Shown: positions 1 to 7,723 of the stretch, piece after piece
How positions within the stretch are numbered: the first letter of the stretch is position 1
How the letters are laid out: each line of letters begins with the position of its first letter
From: Paucidesulfovibrio sp050251775
Lineage (GTDB): Bacteria > Desulfobacterota > Desulfovibrionia > Desulfovibrionales > Desulfovibrionaceae
NCBI GenBank assembly: GCA_050251775.1
Contig: JBFWMD010000010.1
Location: forward strand, 1 to 64,000
Length of the DNA stretch: 64,000 nucleotides
Direction: 5' to 3'
Translations under genes and position numbers: made by a program
The notes under the pieces: generated by a model
The model's input: the letters and a program-made list of their open reading frames with translations, nothing else
Told to the model about the DNA's origin: nothing
The model's database searches: none

Positions 1-60
1 TCCAAGGGGCCGCGGGCCCCTTGGCCGCCGGAGGCTTTCCCCAGAAGGGCCGCCGGAGGC
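1..60. repeat. Palindromic repeat unit plus partial copy
   Basis: Bases 2-24 form a 10-bp perfect stem with a 3-base loop (CCAAGGGGCC / GGCCCCTTGG), followed by the tail CCGCCGGAGGC at 25-35. The same 35 bases recur exactly at 59090-59124, and a variant copy lies inverted at 58887-58921. A second tail (GGGCCGCCGGAGGC) without a proper stem sits at 47-60. It lies just downstream of the nucleotide-sugar dehydrogenase stop, where it could act as a terminator or mRNA-end structure, but no T-run follows the stem. Confidence 0.75.
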
Positions 61-81
61 ACTCCCGCATGCCTTATCCTG

Positions 82-1404
82 CTACAGTCTCCAGTACAGG
101 AAGCCTTCGGCCTCCATCTCGCGCGGGTCGAAAAAGCCCTTCACATCGATGATCAACGGGTTGTCCTGGTCCGCGAACCAGCTCTTGATCTCGGCCAGGG
201 GCAGCGCGCTGTAGGCCTCGTGGCTGACGCAGAGCACCAAGCAGTCCAGATCGCGCAGCTCATCAAGGGAGTGGAGTTGGATATCGTATTCGTGTCGGGC
301 TTCTTCCGGGTCGGCCATGGCGTCATGGACGAGCACCTGTGCGCCGAAGTCTTCGAATTCGTTGACCACGTCCACAACCTTGGTATTGCGCAGGTCAGGC
401 ACGTTTTCCTTGAAGGTCAGGCCGAGAATGCCCACCCGGGCGCCTTTGACCTTGTGGTCGGTCTTGATCAGCCATTTGACGGCGGTTTCCACGATGAACT
501 TGCCCACGGAGTCGTTGGTTTCGCGTCCGGCGAGGATGACCTTGGGGTGCAGTCCCAGGGACTGGGCCTTGAAGGTCAGGTAGTAGGGGTCCACACCGAT
601 GCAGTGGCCGCCCACAAGGCCGGGCCGGAAGGGCAGGAAGTTCCATTTGGTTCCGGCGGCTTCGAGCACCTCCAGGGTGTCGATACCCATGCGGTCAAAA
701 ATCATGGCCAGTTCGTTCATCAGCGCGATGTTCAGGTCGCGCTGGGTGTTTTCGATGACCTTGGCCGCTTCGGCGGTCTTGATGCTCGCGGCGCGGAACA
801 CGCCCGCCTTGACCACGCTGGCGTAGAGTTCGGCAAGCAGGTCTGTGGTGGGCTTGTCCTGTCCGGCCACGACCTTCTGGATGGTTTCCAGGGTATGTTG
901 GCGGTCGCCGGGGTTGATGCGCTCGGGCGAGTAGCCGACCTTGAAGTCCTTGCCGCAGGTCAGTCCGGAATTCTCCTCCAGCAGGGGCACGCAGATTTCC
1001 TCGGTCAGTCCGGGGTAGACCGTGGATTCATAGACCACCACGGTTCCGGGCTGGAGGTGTTTGCCCACGGTGATGCTGGCTCCGCGCACGGGCCGCAGGT
1101 CCGGGCTGCGGTGGGCGTCAATGGGCGTGGGCACGGCTACGAGGATCACGCGGGCTTCCGCGAGGTCTTCCGGATCGCAGGAGTAACGCACCTGGGCGGC
1201 CTTGAGGTTCGCGGGCAGCACCTCATTGGTCCTGTCAATGCCCTGTTTCAGTTCGCCGATGCGGTGCTGGGAGATGTCGAAGCCGATGACATCGAAATGG
1301 CGGGAAAGGGCCACAGCCAGAGGCAGGCCCACATAGCCCAGGCCGACGATGGCCACGGGCGCTTTCCGGTTCCTGAGATCCTCAAAAGTGATCATGGTTG
1401 TCAT
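82..1404 (-). CDS. Nucleotide-sugar (UDP-HexNAc) 6-dehydrogenase
   Basis: NAD-dependent oxidation of C-6 of a UDP-sugar to the uronate, by family resemblance to the TviB/WbpA/CapL branch (UDP-GlcNAc or UDP-ManNAc) rather than UDP-glucose dehydrogenase. Seen: N-terminal Rossmann motif GLGYVGLP, the VPTPI segment, the STVYPG segment, and the catalytic cysteine in GGHCIGVDPYYL near residue 268, then the C-terminal domain with GLTFKENVPDLRNTK. Length 440 aa fits the family. The frame is open to 1437, but the ATG at 1404 has GGAG 6 bases upstream and is preferred. Likely supplies an acidic sugar for a surface polysaccharide. The exact substrate cannot be read from the sequence. Confidence 0.88.
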   Translation of the reverse strand: MTTMITFEDLRNRKAPVAIVGLGYVGLPLAVALSRHFDVIGFDISQHRIGELKQGIDRTNEVLPANLKAAQVRYSCDPEDLAEARVILVAVPTPIDAHRSPDLRPVRGASITVGKHLQPGTVVVYESTVYPGLTEEICVPLLEENSGLTCGKDFKVGYSPERINPGDRQHTLETIQKVVAGQDKPTTDLLAELYASVVKAGVFRAASIKTAEAAKVIENTQRDLNIALMNELAMIFDRMGIDTLEVLEAAGTKWNFLPFRPGLVGGHCIGVDPYYLTFKAQSLGLHPKVILAGRETNDSVGKFIVETAVKWLIKTDHKVKGARVGILGLTFKENVPDLRNTKVVDVVNEFEDFGAQVLVHDAMADPEEARHEYDIQLHSLDELRDLDCLVLCVSHEAYSALPLAEIKSWFADQDNPLIIDVKGFFDPREMEAEGFLYWRL

Positions 1405-1465
1405 GGATAACTCCGCTTTGGTATTGCCTGTGGACAACCGGGCATGGGCCGGCTAATCTCGGAGA

Positions 1466-1663
1466 ATGCACATTGATTGGCAATTCATGTTGGGCGCGTT
1501 CGGGTTTGCCCTCGCTCTGGAGGGGGCCGCCTATTTCCTTTTCGCCGAGCAGATGCCCCGGATGCTGGCCATGCTGGCCGAGCAGGGAACCGGAGTCCTG
1601 CGGGGCATGGGCCTTGTGGCCATGCTGCTGGGACTCCTGCTGCTCTATCTTGTCCGCTGCTGA
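1466..1663 (+). CDS. DUF2065 family small membrane protein
   Basis: A 65-residue protein of the DUF2065 (YjeT-like) family: two hydrophobic helices separated by a short polar stretch, ending GMGLVAMLLGLLLLYLVRC, which is the typical family C-terminus. Function unknown in the family; it should sit in the inner membrane. The GGAG before the ATG at 1466 is only one base away, so the start is slightly uncertain (the next in-frame ATG is at 1487 and lacks a site). Its 3' end overlaps the convergent methyltransferase gene by 19 bp. Confidence 0.75.
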   Translation: MHIDWQFMLGAFGFALALEGAAYFLFAEQMPRMLAMLAEQGTGVLRGMGLVAMLLGLLLLYLVRC

Positions 1664-2430
1664 TCCGCTGTTATATTCGTCCCTTCCGCCGCCTTTTCCG
1701 CCACGTGGATGAACACAATGCCCGAGCAGAGCGGCACGTGGGTCACCCGGGCAAAGCCTGCATCCCGGATTTCATTTTCCAGGGTGCGTTCGTCCGGGAA
1801 GGATTTGATGGTGTCGGCCAGGTAGCGGTAGGCCCCGGAATCGCCGGACACGACTCTGCCGATGGCGGGCAGAAGCTTGTCCAGATAGAAATTGTAGAGT
1901 CCCTTCCAGACCCGGCGGCTGCCCGTGCCGAACTCCAGGACGCAAAACCGCGCGCCCGGCTTGAGCACGCGAAGGACCTCGCTCCAGGCGGCCTCGCGTG
2001 GCTTGATGTTGCGGATGCCAAAGGCGATGGTGGCTCCGTCCACGCTGTTGTCGGGCAGGGGCAGGCAGCGTCCGTCTGCCTGAACCGGCAGGATCCTGCC
2101 GATGCGCTGGTCTTTGATTTTTTTGCGCGCACCCTCCGCAAGCATAGGCAGGGCAAAGTCCAGGGCCAGGACCCGGTTCTCCGGGTATTGACGGAGCAGT
2201 TCGGTAGACACGTCGAGCGTGCCTGCGGCGAGATCCAGCAGGGGACCGTTGCCCACTGGGCGCACGAGCCGGGCCAGTCTGTACCGCCAGAGGTGGTCCT
2301 GGCCCAGGCTGAGCACGTGGTTCAGGAGGTCGTACCAGGGGGCGATGCGTCCGAACATGTCGGCCACATTGCGACCGTGCGCGCTGTGCTCCTCAGTGCC
2401 GGTCCCGGAGTCGATTTCGGGGCGGGCCAT
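1645..2430 (-). CDS. menG: Demethylmenaquinone C-methyltransferase (MenG/UbiE)
   Basis: SAM-dependent methyltransferase of the UbiE/MenG family (261 aa) that makes menaquinone from demethylmenaquinone; a menaquinone role fits an anaerobic respirer. Seen: N-terminal VADMFGRIAPWYDLLNHVLS, SAM motif LLDLAAGTLD, LALDFALPML, the family motif FGIRNIKPREAAWSEVLRVLKPGARFCVLEF, and a C-terminal SGIVFIHVAEK segment. The ATG at 2430 lies 2 bp past the stop of the upstream small gene, so the two are probably translated together. Confidence 0.92.
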   Translation of the reverse strand: MARPEIDSGTGTEEHSAHGRNVADMFGRIAPWYDLLNHVLSLGQDHLWRYRLARLVRPVGNGPLLDLAAGTLDVSTELLRQYPENRVLALDFALPMLAEGARKKIKDQRIGRILPVQADGRCLPLPDNSVDGATIAFGIRNIKPREAAWSEVLRVLKPGARFCVLEFGTGSRRVWKGLYNFYLDKLLPAIGRVVSGDSGAYRYLADTIKSFPDERTLENEIRDAGFARVTHVPLCSGIVFIHVAEKAAEGTNITADQQRTR

Positions 2431-2432
2431 GG

Positions 2433-2618
2433 TCAGGAGCGGTCCTCCTCGTCCTCGTCCGAACCGTCGCCCGGATTCCGGGAAACGGTATTCTGGATGG
2501 CGTCGTAGATCAGGGTGAAGTTTTCGCCGAAGTTCCCGGGCGAAATGCGACCCACTTCGATGAATTTGATCACCACTTCCTTGGCCACCTGGAGGATGTT
2601 CTTGTCCACTTTTTCCAC
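2433..2618 (-). CDS. Small protein, unrecognised, with acidic tail
   Basis: I do not recognise a named family. The frame is open up to 2870, but a GTG at 2618 preceded by GGGAGG at 5-base spacing gives a compact 61-residue product starting VEKVDKNILQVAKEVV. Upstream of that GTG the in-frame translation looks non-coding and overlaps a terminator. The body is a predicted helix pair (AKEVVIKFIEVGR, then FTLIYDAIQNTV), ending in GSDEDEEDRS. The VAKEVVIKFIEVGRISP...IYDAI pattern loosely recalls the N-terminus of Ros/MucR regulators but there is no zinc finger. It precedes menG by 2 bp. Confidence 0.6.
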   Translation of the reverse strand: MEKVDKNILQVAKEVVIKFIEVGRISPGNFGENFTLIYDAIQNTVSRNPGDGSDEDEEDRS

Positions 2619-2781
2619 ACGAGCCTCCCTGAACAGGGTTGGAAAACCCGCCCGGTGGGAAATGGTCCTGACCACGTGATCAAGATCGCCGGGCGGGGAA
2701 ACAGAAAGGAACCGCAAGGCCCCTTCCTTTTTTGCGGCCTTTAGCACGCGCGGCCCTGGTTCGTCGAGCGGCGCACAGGCG

Positions 2782-2812
2782 AAAAAAAACGCCCGCAACA
2801 GGGTCGCGGGCG
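2782..2812 (-). terminator. Rho-independent terminator of the acidic-protein gene
   Basis: On the minus strand a 7-bp GC stem (CGCCCGC / GCGGGCG, 9-base loop) is followed by eight T residues (A2782-2789 on the plus strand), starting about 18 bp after the stop of the 642-residue gene. Confidence 0.85.
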
Positions 2813-2829
2813 TGGCGGAAATGCTGGTG

Positions 2830-4758
2830 CTAATCGCCGAGGTCATCGACCAGAGCCTGAATTTCCTCACGAATGATGCGTGCGGCTTCGGAGGGCACGG
2901 TGCGGGCCACTTCCTCCCGGAGCAAAGCTTCCAGGCCGTCGAGCCGCTTTTCCAGACTGTCGAGTCGGGCGTGCAAGTCGCTGGGCGAATCGGCCGAGGA
3001 TTCCGGCGTGGTGCTCGTCAACTTGGAGAGGCGTTGTTCCAGTGACGCGATTCGCGTGAGCACTTCGGTGTCGGCCTCTCCGCAGGAGGGGGGCTGCAGG
3101 CCCTCGGCCTCGATTTCACCGAGCAGAGTGTCCACATTGACGCTCAGGGGGGCTTCGCCGTCTGCGTCGTCTTCTCCGTCCATGACTACGGACATGTCCG
3201 TATCCAGCGGGGCGGCGAAGTTTTTGTCCGAATCAACATCCAGTACCGGGGCGAGATCGTCGTCCAGGTCGTCGAGGGGACCGTCCAGGGGCGGAAGGTC
3301 CTCGTCCAGGTCGGAAACGTCGATCTCCACTCCGTCCAGCAGGGCCTCAATGTCTTCGGAATCGGCATCCCCGGGGAACTGCTCCGCGAAGTCGAAAGCG
3401 CTTGATTCCGCAGCCAGGGGCTTGTCCGGGAGCAGGGAGTCGTCCAAAATGGTCTTGCCGGGAGTCTCCGTTTTGGCGGCGAGCGGACGAGCCACGGGAA
3501 AAACAGGAGCGGCCGGAGCGAGTTCAGCGGGGTCGGAGTTCGAAGTCTCGTCGAGCAGACCGTCGAAATCCAGCCCGTCCAGATCCAGGGAGCTGTCCTG
3601 GTCCGCGCTGGCTGCGAATTCGTCCTCGTCTGTCGCGGCAAGAGAACTGGCGGAAAGGGCGTCCAATTCGAACGCACCGATATCCAGGGCGTCGTCCAGG
3701 TCTGCAACGTCATCCAGTTCATCGTTCAGGGCGAATTCATCCAGGTCCAGGGGCTCTTCTGCGTCCAAGGGCTCTTCTGTGGAGATCGCGGGAGTCGGAG
3801 CAGGCTCTTCGTCCAATTCCAGTCCGTCCAGGACAAAGGCGTCCAGACCGTCCGGGTCCGGCTGTCCGGATTTGGCCGCTGCCGGAGTTTCCGTTTCGGC
3901 GTGCGCAAGGTCGTCCAGAAGCAGTTCTTCGCCCAGAAGCAATTCGTCTTCGGCGGGCTCGAGGTCGTGGTTGCCGTCGGCTAGCAGTTCGTCCAGGTTG
4001 CCGGAAAGATCGGAGTCGAATCCGCCCCGCGCGGCCGCGCGGGGTGCGGCGTTATCCGGAGCATGGGGAGCGTCTTCCGGAGTGTCAGCCGGAACATCTT
4101 CCAGGGCGTCATCCAGGGAAAGTTCAAGAGGAACGTCGGGTTCCAGGGGGTCGTCGTCCGCAAGCATGTCACCGAGGTCAAGGATTTCCTCTTCCTCGTC
4201 GCCGAGTTCTGTCAGGTCGGAAAGGTCCAGGGCGGATTCTTCCTCTTCCTGATCCGGCTCGTCGGCCAGGGTCACCTCGTCCAGGAGCAGATCGATGTCG
4301 TCGTCCCCGGCCTCTTCCTCGGAGAAGGACGCCCGGCTCTTTTGCGTGGGGGCGGGCGTGGACAAGGCTTCCTCCTCTGCCAGGTCGTCGAGGATCATGG
4401 GCATGTCGTCCACAAGGCCGTTTTCACCGGAATCGTTTCCGACCAGATCTTCCAGCAGGAGCGCGTCGTCCTCTTCGGCCAAATCGTCGAGAATCAGAGG
4501 GGCTTCTTCCCGCGCTTTTGCGGTGGGGGGGTGGGGCACGCTTTTTTGCATGGGACCAGCCCCCGCACTCGGGACGGGATCAAGACGATCGTCGTCCGCA
4601 GCCAGGTCCTCGGAGAAAAGCTCTTCGAGCTCCTGCTCAAAGGTCATGTCCACGCTGTCGGCATCCAGGCCGATGGAGCGGCCGTCCTTGTCGTCCACGA
4701 GGTCGGACAATTCCAGGATGTCGTCAGGAGAGGTCTGGTCCTGAGGGGCCCGGGGCAT
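2830..4758 (-). CDS. Large, extremely acidic protein with C-terminal coiled coil
   Basis: Unrecognised 642-residue protein. Most of it is low-complexity Asp/Glu/Leu/Ala/Pro sequence with short recurring units such as ILDDLAEE (twice around residues 90-130) and many LDDL/LDEL blocks; there are few aromatic residues and no signal peptide or membrane helix. The last ~75 residues differ: two amphipathic heptad segments (IASLEQRLSKL and LHARLDSLEKRLDGLEALL) then a helix EEVARTVPSEAARIIREEIQ, suggesting oligomerisation. Start ATG 4758 has AGAGGG 7 bases upstream. It lies between cytochrome c3 and the small gene/menG and has its own terminator. A scaffold or polar-organising role is only speculation. 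Confidence 0.7.
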   Translation of the reverse strand: MPRAPQDQTSPDDILELSDLVDDKDGRSIGLDADSVDMTFEQELEELFSEDLAADDDRLDPVPSAGAGPMQKSVPHPPTAKAREEAPLILDDLAEEDDALLLEDLVGNDSGENGLVDDMPMILDDLAEEEALSTPAPTQKSRASFSEEEAGDDDIDLLLDEVTLADEPDQEEEESALDLSDLTELGDEEEEILDLGDMLADDDPLEPDVPLELSLDDALEDVPADTPEDAPHAPDNAAPRAAARGGFDSDLSGNLDELLADGNHDLEPAEDELLLGEELLLDDLAHAETETPAAAKSGQPDPDGLDAFVLDGLELDEEPAPTPAISTEEPLDAEEPLDLDEFALNDELDDVADLDDALDIGAFELDALSASSLAATDEDEFAASADQDSSLDLDGLDFDGLLDETSNSDPAELAPAAPVFPVARPLAAKTETPGKTILDDSLLPDKPLAAESSAFDFAEQFPGDADSEDIEALLDGVEIDVSDLDEDLPPLDGPLDDLDDDLAPVLDVDSDKNFAAPLDTDMSVVMDGEDDADGEAPLSVNVDTLLGEIEAEGLQPPSCGEADTEVLTRIASLEQRLSKLTSTTPESSADSPSDLHARLDSLEKRLDGLEALLREEVARTVPSEAARIIREEIQALVDDLGD

Positions 4759-4783
4759 ACGCTATCCCTCTGAAAAATGTTGG

Positions 4784-4810
4784 AAAAAAAGGGGGCTGAA
4801 ATCAGCCCCC
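4784..4810 (-). terminator. Rho-independent terminator of cytochrome c3 gene
   Basis: Minus-strand 9-bp perfect stem (GGGGGCTGA / TCAGCCCCC) with a 2-base loop followed by seven T residues, 17 bp after the c3 stop codon. Confidence 0.9.
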
Positions 4811-4826
4811 TCGCGATGTCAAGGCC

Positions 4827-5198
4827 TTACTTCTTGGTGTGGCAGTCGTTGCACTTGGTCGGGCCCTTCTTCATTTCCTTGTGGCAACCGATGCAAGAAT
4901 GGGTGCTCTTCTTGGCGTGGAAGGCGCTGTCGAAGGAAGTGGGGGCCTTCTTGTCACTGTTGTCCTTGTGGCAAGTGGTACACTTCATGTCCGGATTTTC
5001 AGCCATCTTGTGGTGGCAGGCCGCGCATTCCTGGGCAGCGTGCTTGGCGTGGGAGAACATCAGCGGGCCGTACTTGGTTTCGCCGGGGAACTTGATCTCG
5101 ACGTCCGCCTTCGGGGCATCGGCGGCCATGGCGATCGACAGGGTAAAGGCGCCCAGCAGGGCAGCAGCCAAAAGCGTGATAAACAGAGTCCGTTTCAT
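4827..5198 (-). CDS. Periplasmic tetraheme cytochrome c3 (class III)
   Basis: Exported low-potential electron carrier, in sulfate reducers the usual partner of periplasmic hydrogenases and formate dehydrogenases. A 24-25 residue signal peptide (MKRTLFITLLAAALLGAFT..., cleavage near AMA-ADA) precedes a ~97-residue mature chain with four heme motifs: CAACH (58-62), CTTCH (73-77), CIGCH (102-106), CNDCH (116-120). Likely axial histidines are H50 and H53 in the FSHAKH motif, H63 directly after heme 1, and H94 in FHAKK. All four motifs are CXXCH, whereas many Desulfovibrio c3 proteins have CX4CH at hemes 2 and 4. A strong AAGGAGGAGA site precedes the ATG, fitting high expression. Confidence 0.93.
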   Translation of the reverse strand: MKRTLFITLLAAALLGAFTLSIAMAADAPKADVEIKFPGETKYGPLMFSHAKHAAQECAACHHKMAENPDMKCTTCHKDNSDKKAPTSFDSAFHAKKSTHSCIGCHKEMKKGPTKCNDCHTKK

Positions 5199-5252
5199 TC
5201 TTCTATCTCCTCCTTTTCAACGATGAAAACCGTTACACTCTTCGATTGTCAG

Positions 5253-5281
5253 CGTTACTCTGAACAGCCGCGCCGTGTCAA
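5253..5281 (-). promoter_or_regulatory. Candidate sigma70 promoter for cytochrome c3
   Basis: On the minus strand a perfect -35 TTGACA (5276-5281) is followed, at 16-17 bases, by a weak -10 (AGTAAC/GTAACG, 5253-5259), about 55 bp upstream of the c3 start. The -10 is poor, so this is a candidate only. Confidence 0.4.
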
Positions 5282-5370
5282 GCAAGGGAGCGATTTAGGC
5301 GGCTTGGATGCTCAATATCCGTCACATTAGCAGGCTTGGGCGAAAACTGTCCAGCCTGAGAAAATTGTTT

Positions 5371-6207
5371 TCAATCCAGCTCATATTTCCGGTCGTAACC
5401 GCGCGGGGTCAACATCCGGCCACCCACTGCGCGCGTTGTGGAATTTCCTATGATCAAAACCGTTTGCATGTCAACGGAAGCGATGTCCACAGCGTCCAGG
5501 GTCGTCAGTTCCACGTGCTGGCCCTCGCGCATGGCCCGGCCCACCACGCCCACGGGCGTTGCGGCGTTGCGGTGGCGGGCGATGATTTCAAGCGCGCGTT
5601 CCAGGTGGCTGTTGCGGCGTTTCGAGCGCGGATTATACAGGGCGATGACGAAATCCGCCGAGGCCGCCGCGTCAAGCCGTTTTTCGATCAGGGGCCAGGG
5701 CGTGAGCAGGTCCGAGAGGCTCACCGAGGCGAAGTCGTGCATCAGAGGCGCGCCGAGCAGGGCCGCAGCCGCGCAGAACGCGGGCACGCCCGGAAGAACG
5801 TCCAGGTCCAGTTCCTCCAGCAGTTTCCGCGCCTCCAGGATTTCCAGCACCAGTCCGGCCATGGCGTACACGCCGGGGTCGCCGCTGGAGACCACGGCCA
5901 CGCAATGCCCGGCCAGAGCCGCGTCCACGGCCTGTCCCGCTCGGTCCACCTCGCCGGTCATGCCCGTGGAGATCAGTTCCTTGTCCGCCAGCAATTCCGG
6001 CCCCACCAGCGCCAGGTATCCTTTGTATCCGGCCACCACGTCCGAGCGGATCAGGGCGTCGCGAGCCGCCGGGGTCAGGTGTTCGGGGCTGCCGGGCCCG
6101 AGGCCGACCACGACGACACGGCCACGGCCAGTGTGGCTCGTGCGGTCCGCGTCTTGAGAACCAGCAGGTCGTTGCTCCTCGCTGCCAGCAGGGCGGCTGC
6201 TTCGCAT
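5371..6207 (-). CDS. cbiH: Precorrin-3B/cobalt-precorrin-3 C17-methyltransferase
   Basis: Tetrapyrrole methylase of the CobJ/CbiH type, using SAM to methylate C-17 with ring contraction in cobalamin synthesis. Seen: GLGPGSPEHLTPAARDAL at the N-terminus, SGDPGVYAMAGLVLE, LPGVPAFCAAAALLGAPLMHDFASVSLSDLLTPW, and YNPRSKRRNSHLERA, all typical. The start is uncertain: ATG 6207 has GGGAG 10 bases upstream and overlaps cbiG by 133 bp; GTG 6111 gives a shorter overlap but leaves no first beta strand before GLGPG. The ORF extends to 6519 only as a shadow of cbiG. CbiH rather than CobJ is chosen because the neighbour is CbiG, the anaerobic-route enzyme. Confidence 0.88.
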   Translation of the reverse strand: MRSSRPAGSEEQRPAGSQDADRTSHTGRGRVVVVGLGPGSPEHLTPAARDALIRSDVVAGYKGYLALVGPELLADKELISTGMTGEVDRAGQAVDAALAGHCVAVVSSGDPGVYAMAGLVLEILEARKLLEELDLDVLPGVPAFCAAAALLGAPLMHDFASVSLSDLLTPWPLIEKRLDAAASADFVIALYNPRSKRRNSHLERALEIIARHRNAATPVGVVGRAMREGQHVELTTLDAVDIASVDMQTVLIIGNSTTRAVGGRMLTPRGYDRKYELD

Positions 6208-7163
6208 ACGCTGTCCACTCCCATGTGTTTTCGCACCAGTGGCGAGGGCGAGGGCACGCGCACGCCCGCCAGCTGGTCCGGGGTGAAAAAGGTCAGGGGT
6301 GTGCCGAGCTGTTCGGCGGCCCAAAGCAGGCCGGGTTCGTCGGCCTTGGCCGCGATGCTTGCCAGTCCGGCCAGCGCTTCCAGGGCCAACCCGTTGGCCG
6401 CGAAGGTTTTCCGGATCAGCTCCAGAATTTCCTCGCCGTCCGTGCCCCGGCGACAGCCCACGCCTGCGATCAGGCAGGGCGGGTGCAGGCCCAGGCCGCG
6501 CTCGGGCGCAAGGGTCCAATGCACCCAGACGCCGGGGAGGTCGGAATTCCAGCTGGCAGGGTTCAAGACTGGTGAGAAAAGATTTCTGTCAAGATGAGCC
6601 TGGGACAGAACGCCCAGCGGGTCAAAGAGTTGGGGCCGTTCCCCGGCCAGGAGCATGGCGCTCACGGCCTTGGCCGCCTGGAACCGGGAAATGCGCAGAC
6701 CCAGGCGCGGGCCGATCTCGTCCAGCGCGGGCAGGCCCGCCGCGTCGGTGGCCGTAGTCACCACGGCCTGTGCTCCCACCCGCGCGGCGATGTCGCGCGC
6801 CAGGGCATTGGCTCCGCCCAGGTGGCCGGAAAGCAGGCTGATGCAGAAGCGGCCCTCCTGGTCCAGCACCACCACGGCGGGGTCCTCGACCTTGCCGCGC
6901 AAATGCGGGGCCGCCGCGCGCACCGCCACTCCGGCGGCCGCAATGAAGACGTGTCGCGGGCAGGTATGGAAGAGTTCGGACATGAGTTCGGAAAGCGAAT
7001 CGAATGGAATCGCGGGAAGACCAGGGGGCAAAGAGTCCCGCAGGCGGCGGGGAAGGTACAGCTCGCCGCCCAGGTCCGTGGCAATGCGGCGGCCCAGGGT
7101 CGCGCCCCGTGGGGTGAAGGCATAGACGGCCGTTGGTGTGGCGGAAACAGGAGATTGGCTCAC
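6075..7163 (-). CDS. cbiG: Cobalt-precorrin-5A hydrolase
   Basis: CbiG opens the delta-lactone ring of cobalt-precorrin-5A, releasing acetaldehyde, in anaerobic B12 synthesis. Seen: start region AVYAFTPRGATLGRRIA, the central FIAAAGVAVRAAAPHL...VVVLDQEGRFCISLLSGHLGGANALAR block that is the family hallmark, then a linker and the C-terminal domain (LIAGVGCRRGTDGEEI..., LASIAAKADEPGLL..., VCEAAALLAA). The frame is open to 7814, but everything upstream of ~7165 is proline-rich, repeat-derived translation; the GTG at 7163 gives the expected N-terminus although no good ribosome site is visible. About 362 aa. Confidence 0.88.
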   Translation of the reverse strand: MSQSPVSATPTAVYAFTPRGATLGRRIATDLGGELYLPRRLRDSLPPGLPAIPFDSLSELMSELFHTCPRHVFIAAAGVAVRAAAPHLRGKVEDPAVVVLDQEGRFCISLLSGHLGGANALARDIAARVGAQAVVTTATDAAGLPALDEIGPRLGLRISRFQAAKAVSAMLLAGERPQLFDPLGVLSQAHLDRNLFSPVLNPASWNSDLPGVWVHWTLAPERGLGLHPPCLIAGVGCRRGTDGEEILELIRKTFAANGLALEALAGLASIAAKADEPGLLWAAEQLGTPLTFFTPDQLAGVRVPSPSPLVRKHMGVDSVCEAAALLAARSNDLLVLKTRTARATLAVAVSSWSASGPAAPNT

Positions 7164-7723
7164 GAGGGGGTCATAGCAGAGGCGGCGGTGCGAAGCCAGC
7201 GCGGAACAGCTCCGAGCAACGGCAAAAAAGGGGGGGGGAGGGGTTGGGCGCGGGACACGCCGCCCGCTTCCCGCCATTGCAGGCGGAACCGGCTGCACGA
7301 GCAGAGAGTGGGCGTTTTGGGAGGTCTGGGCGGCGGGCGGGTCGCGGATACGGGTCGGGTCGTATCGCCGGGTCCGCAAGGCAATGGCCGTCCGCGTTCG
7401 CCTTGTCCCGCACCCGTTGGCGGGAATTGACGTGAATTGGCGGGGGGAGGGAATGGGGAGAGGCAGGCTCTTGTGCGGATAAGGAAGGGAAAAGAGTGTG
7501 CCCGCAAGGCAATGACCGCCGCGTCCGCCTTGTCCCGCGCCCGTTGCGCGGTGTGGGCGGGAAACGTGGAAGAAGAGAGGCAGGTGCTTGTGCGGATAGG
7601 GAAGGGGAAGCAGGAAGTGAGCGGGGGGAGAGAGGAAGAACAGGGTGGAATCCGGGAAAGGGGAACAGGGAATCGGCGGGAGGGTTGGAAAAGAGAAGGA
7701 AGGAAGCGTGGGGCGAGGAGAAA
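7164..7723. repeat. Non-coding 560-bp stretch with degenerate ~125-bp tandem repeat
   Basis: Between cbiG and ribD there is no believable gene. A block starting GCAAGGCAATGGCCG at about 7377, with GCCTTGTCCCGC and then GAGAGGCAGG..CTTGTGCGGATA, recurs about 126 bp later from about 7505 with the same order of blocks. Each block contains a small inverted pair, GCAAGGC and GCCTTGTC. The plus strand is strongly purine-rich from 7436 to 7725. I saw no cobalamin-riboswitch B12 box on the cbiG strand. Confidence 0.6.

Noticed and set aside
2873..4252. 459-codon plus-strand frame of mostly Ser/Arg opposite the acidic protein
   Set aside because: It is the complement of Asp/Glu-Leu codon repeats and simply reflects their bias.
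7164..7723. Cobalamin riboswitch upstream of cbiG
   Set aside because: I searched the minus strand for a B12-box-like element and conserved core and found none that fits.
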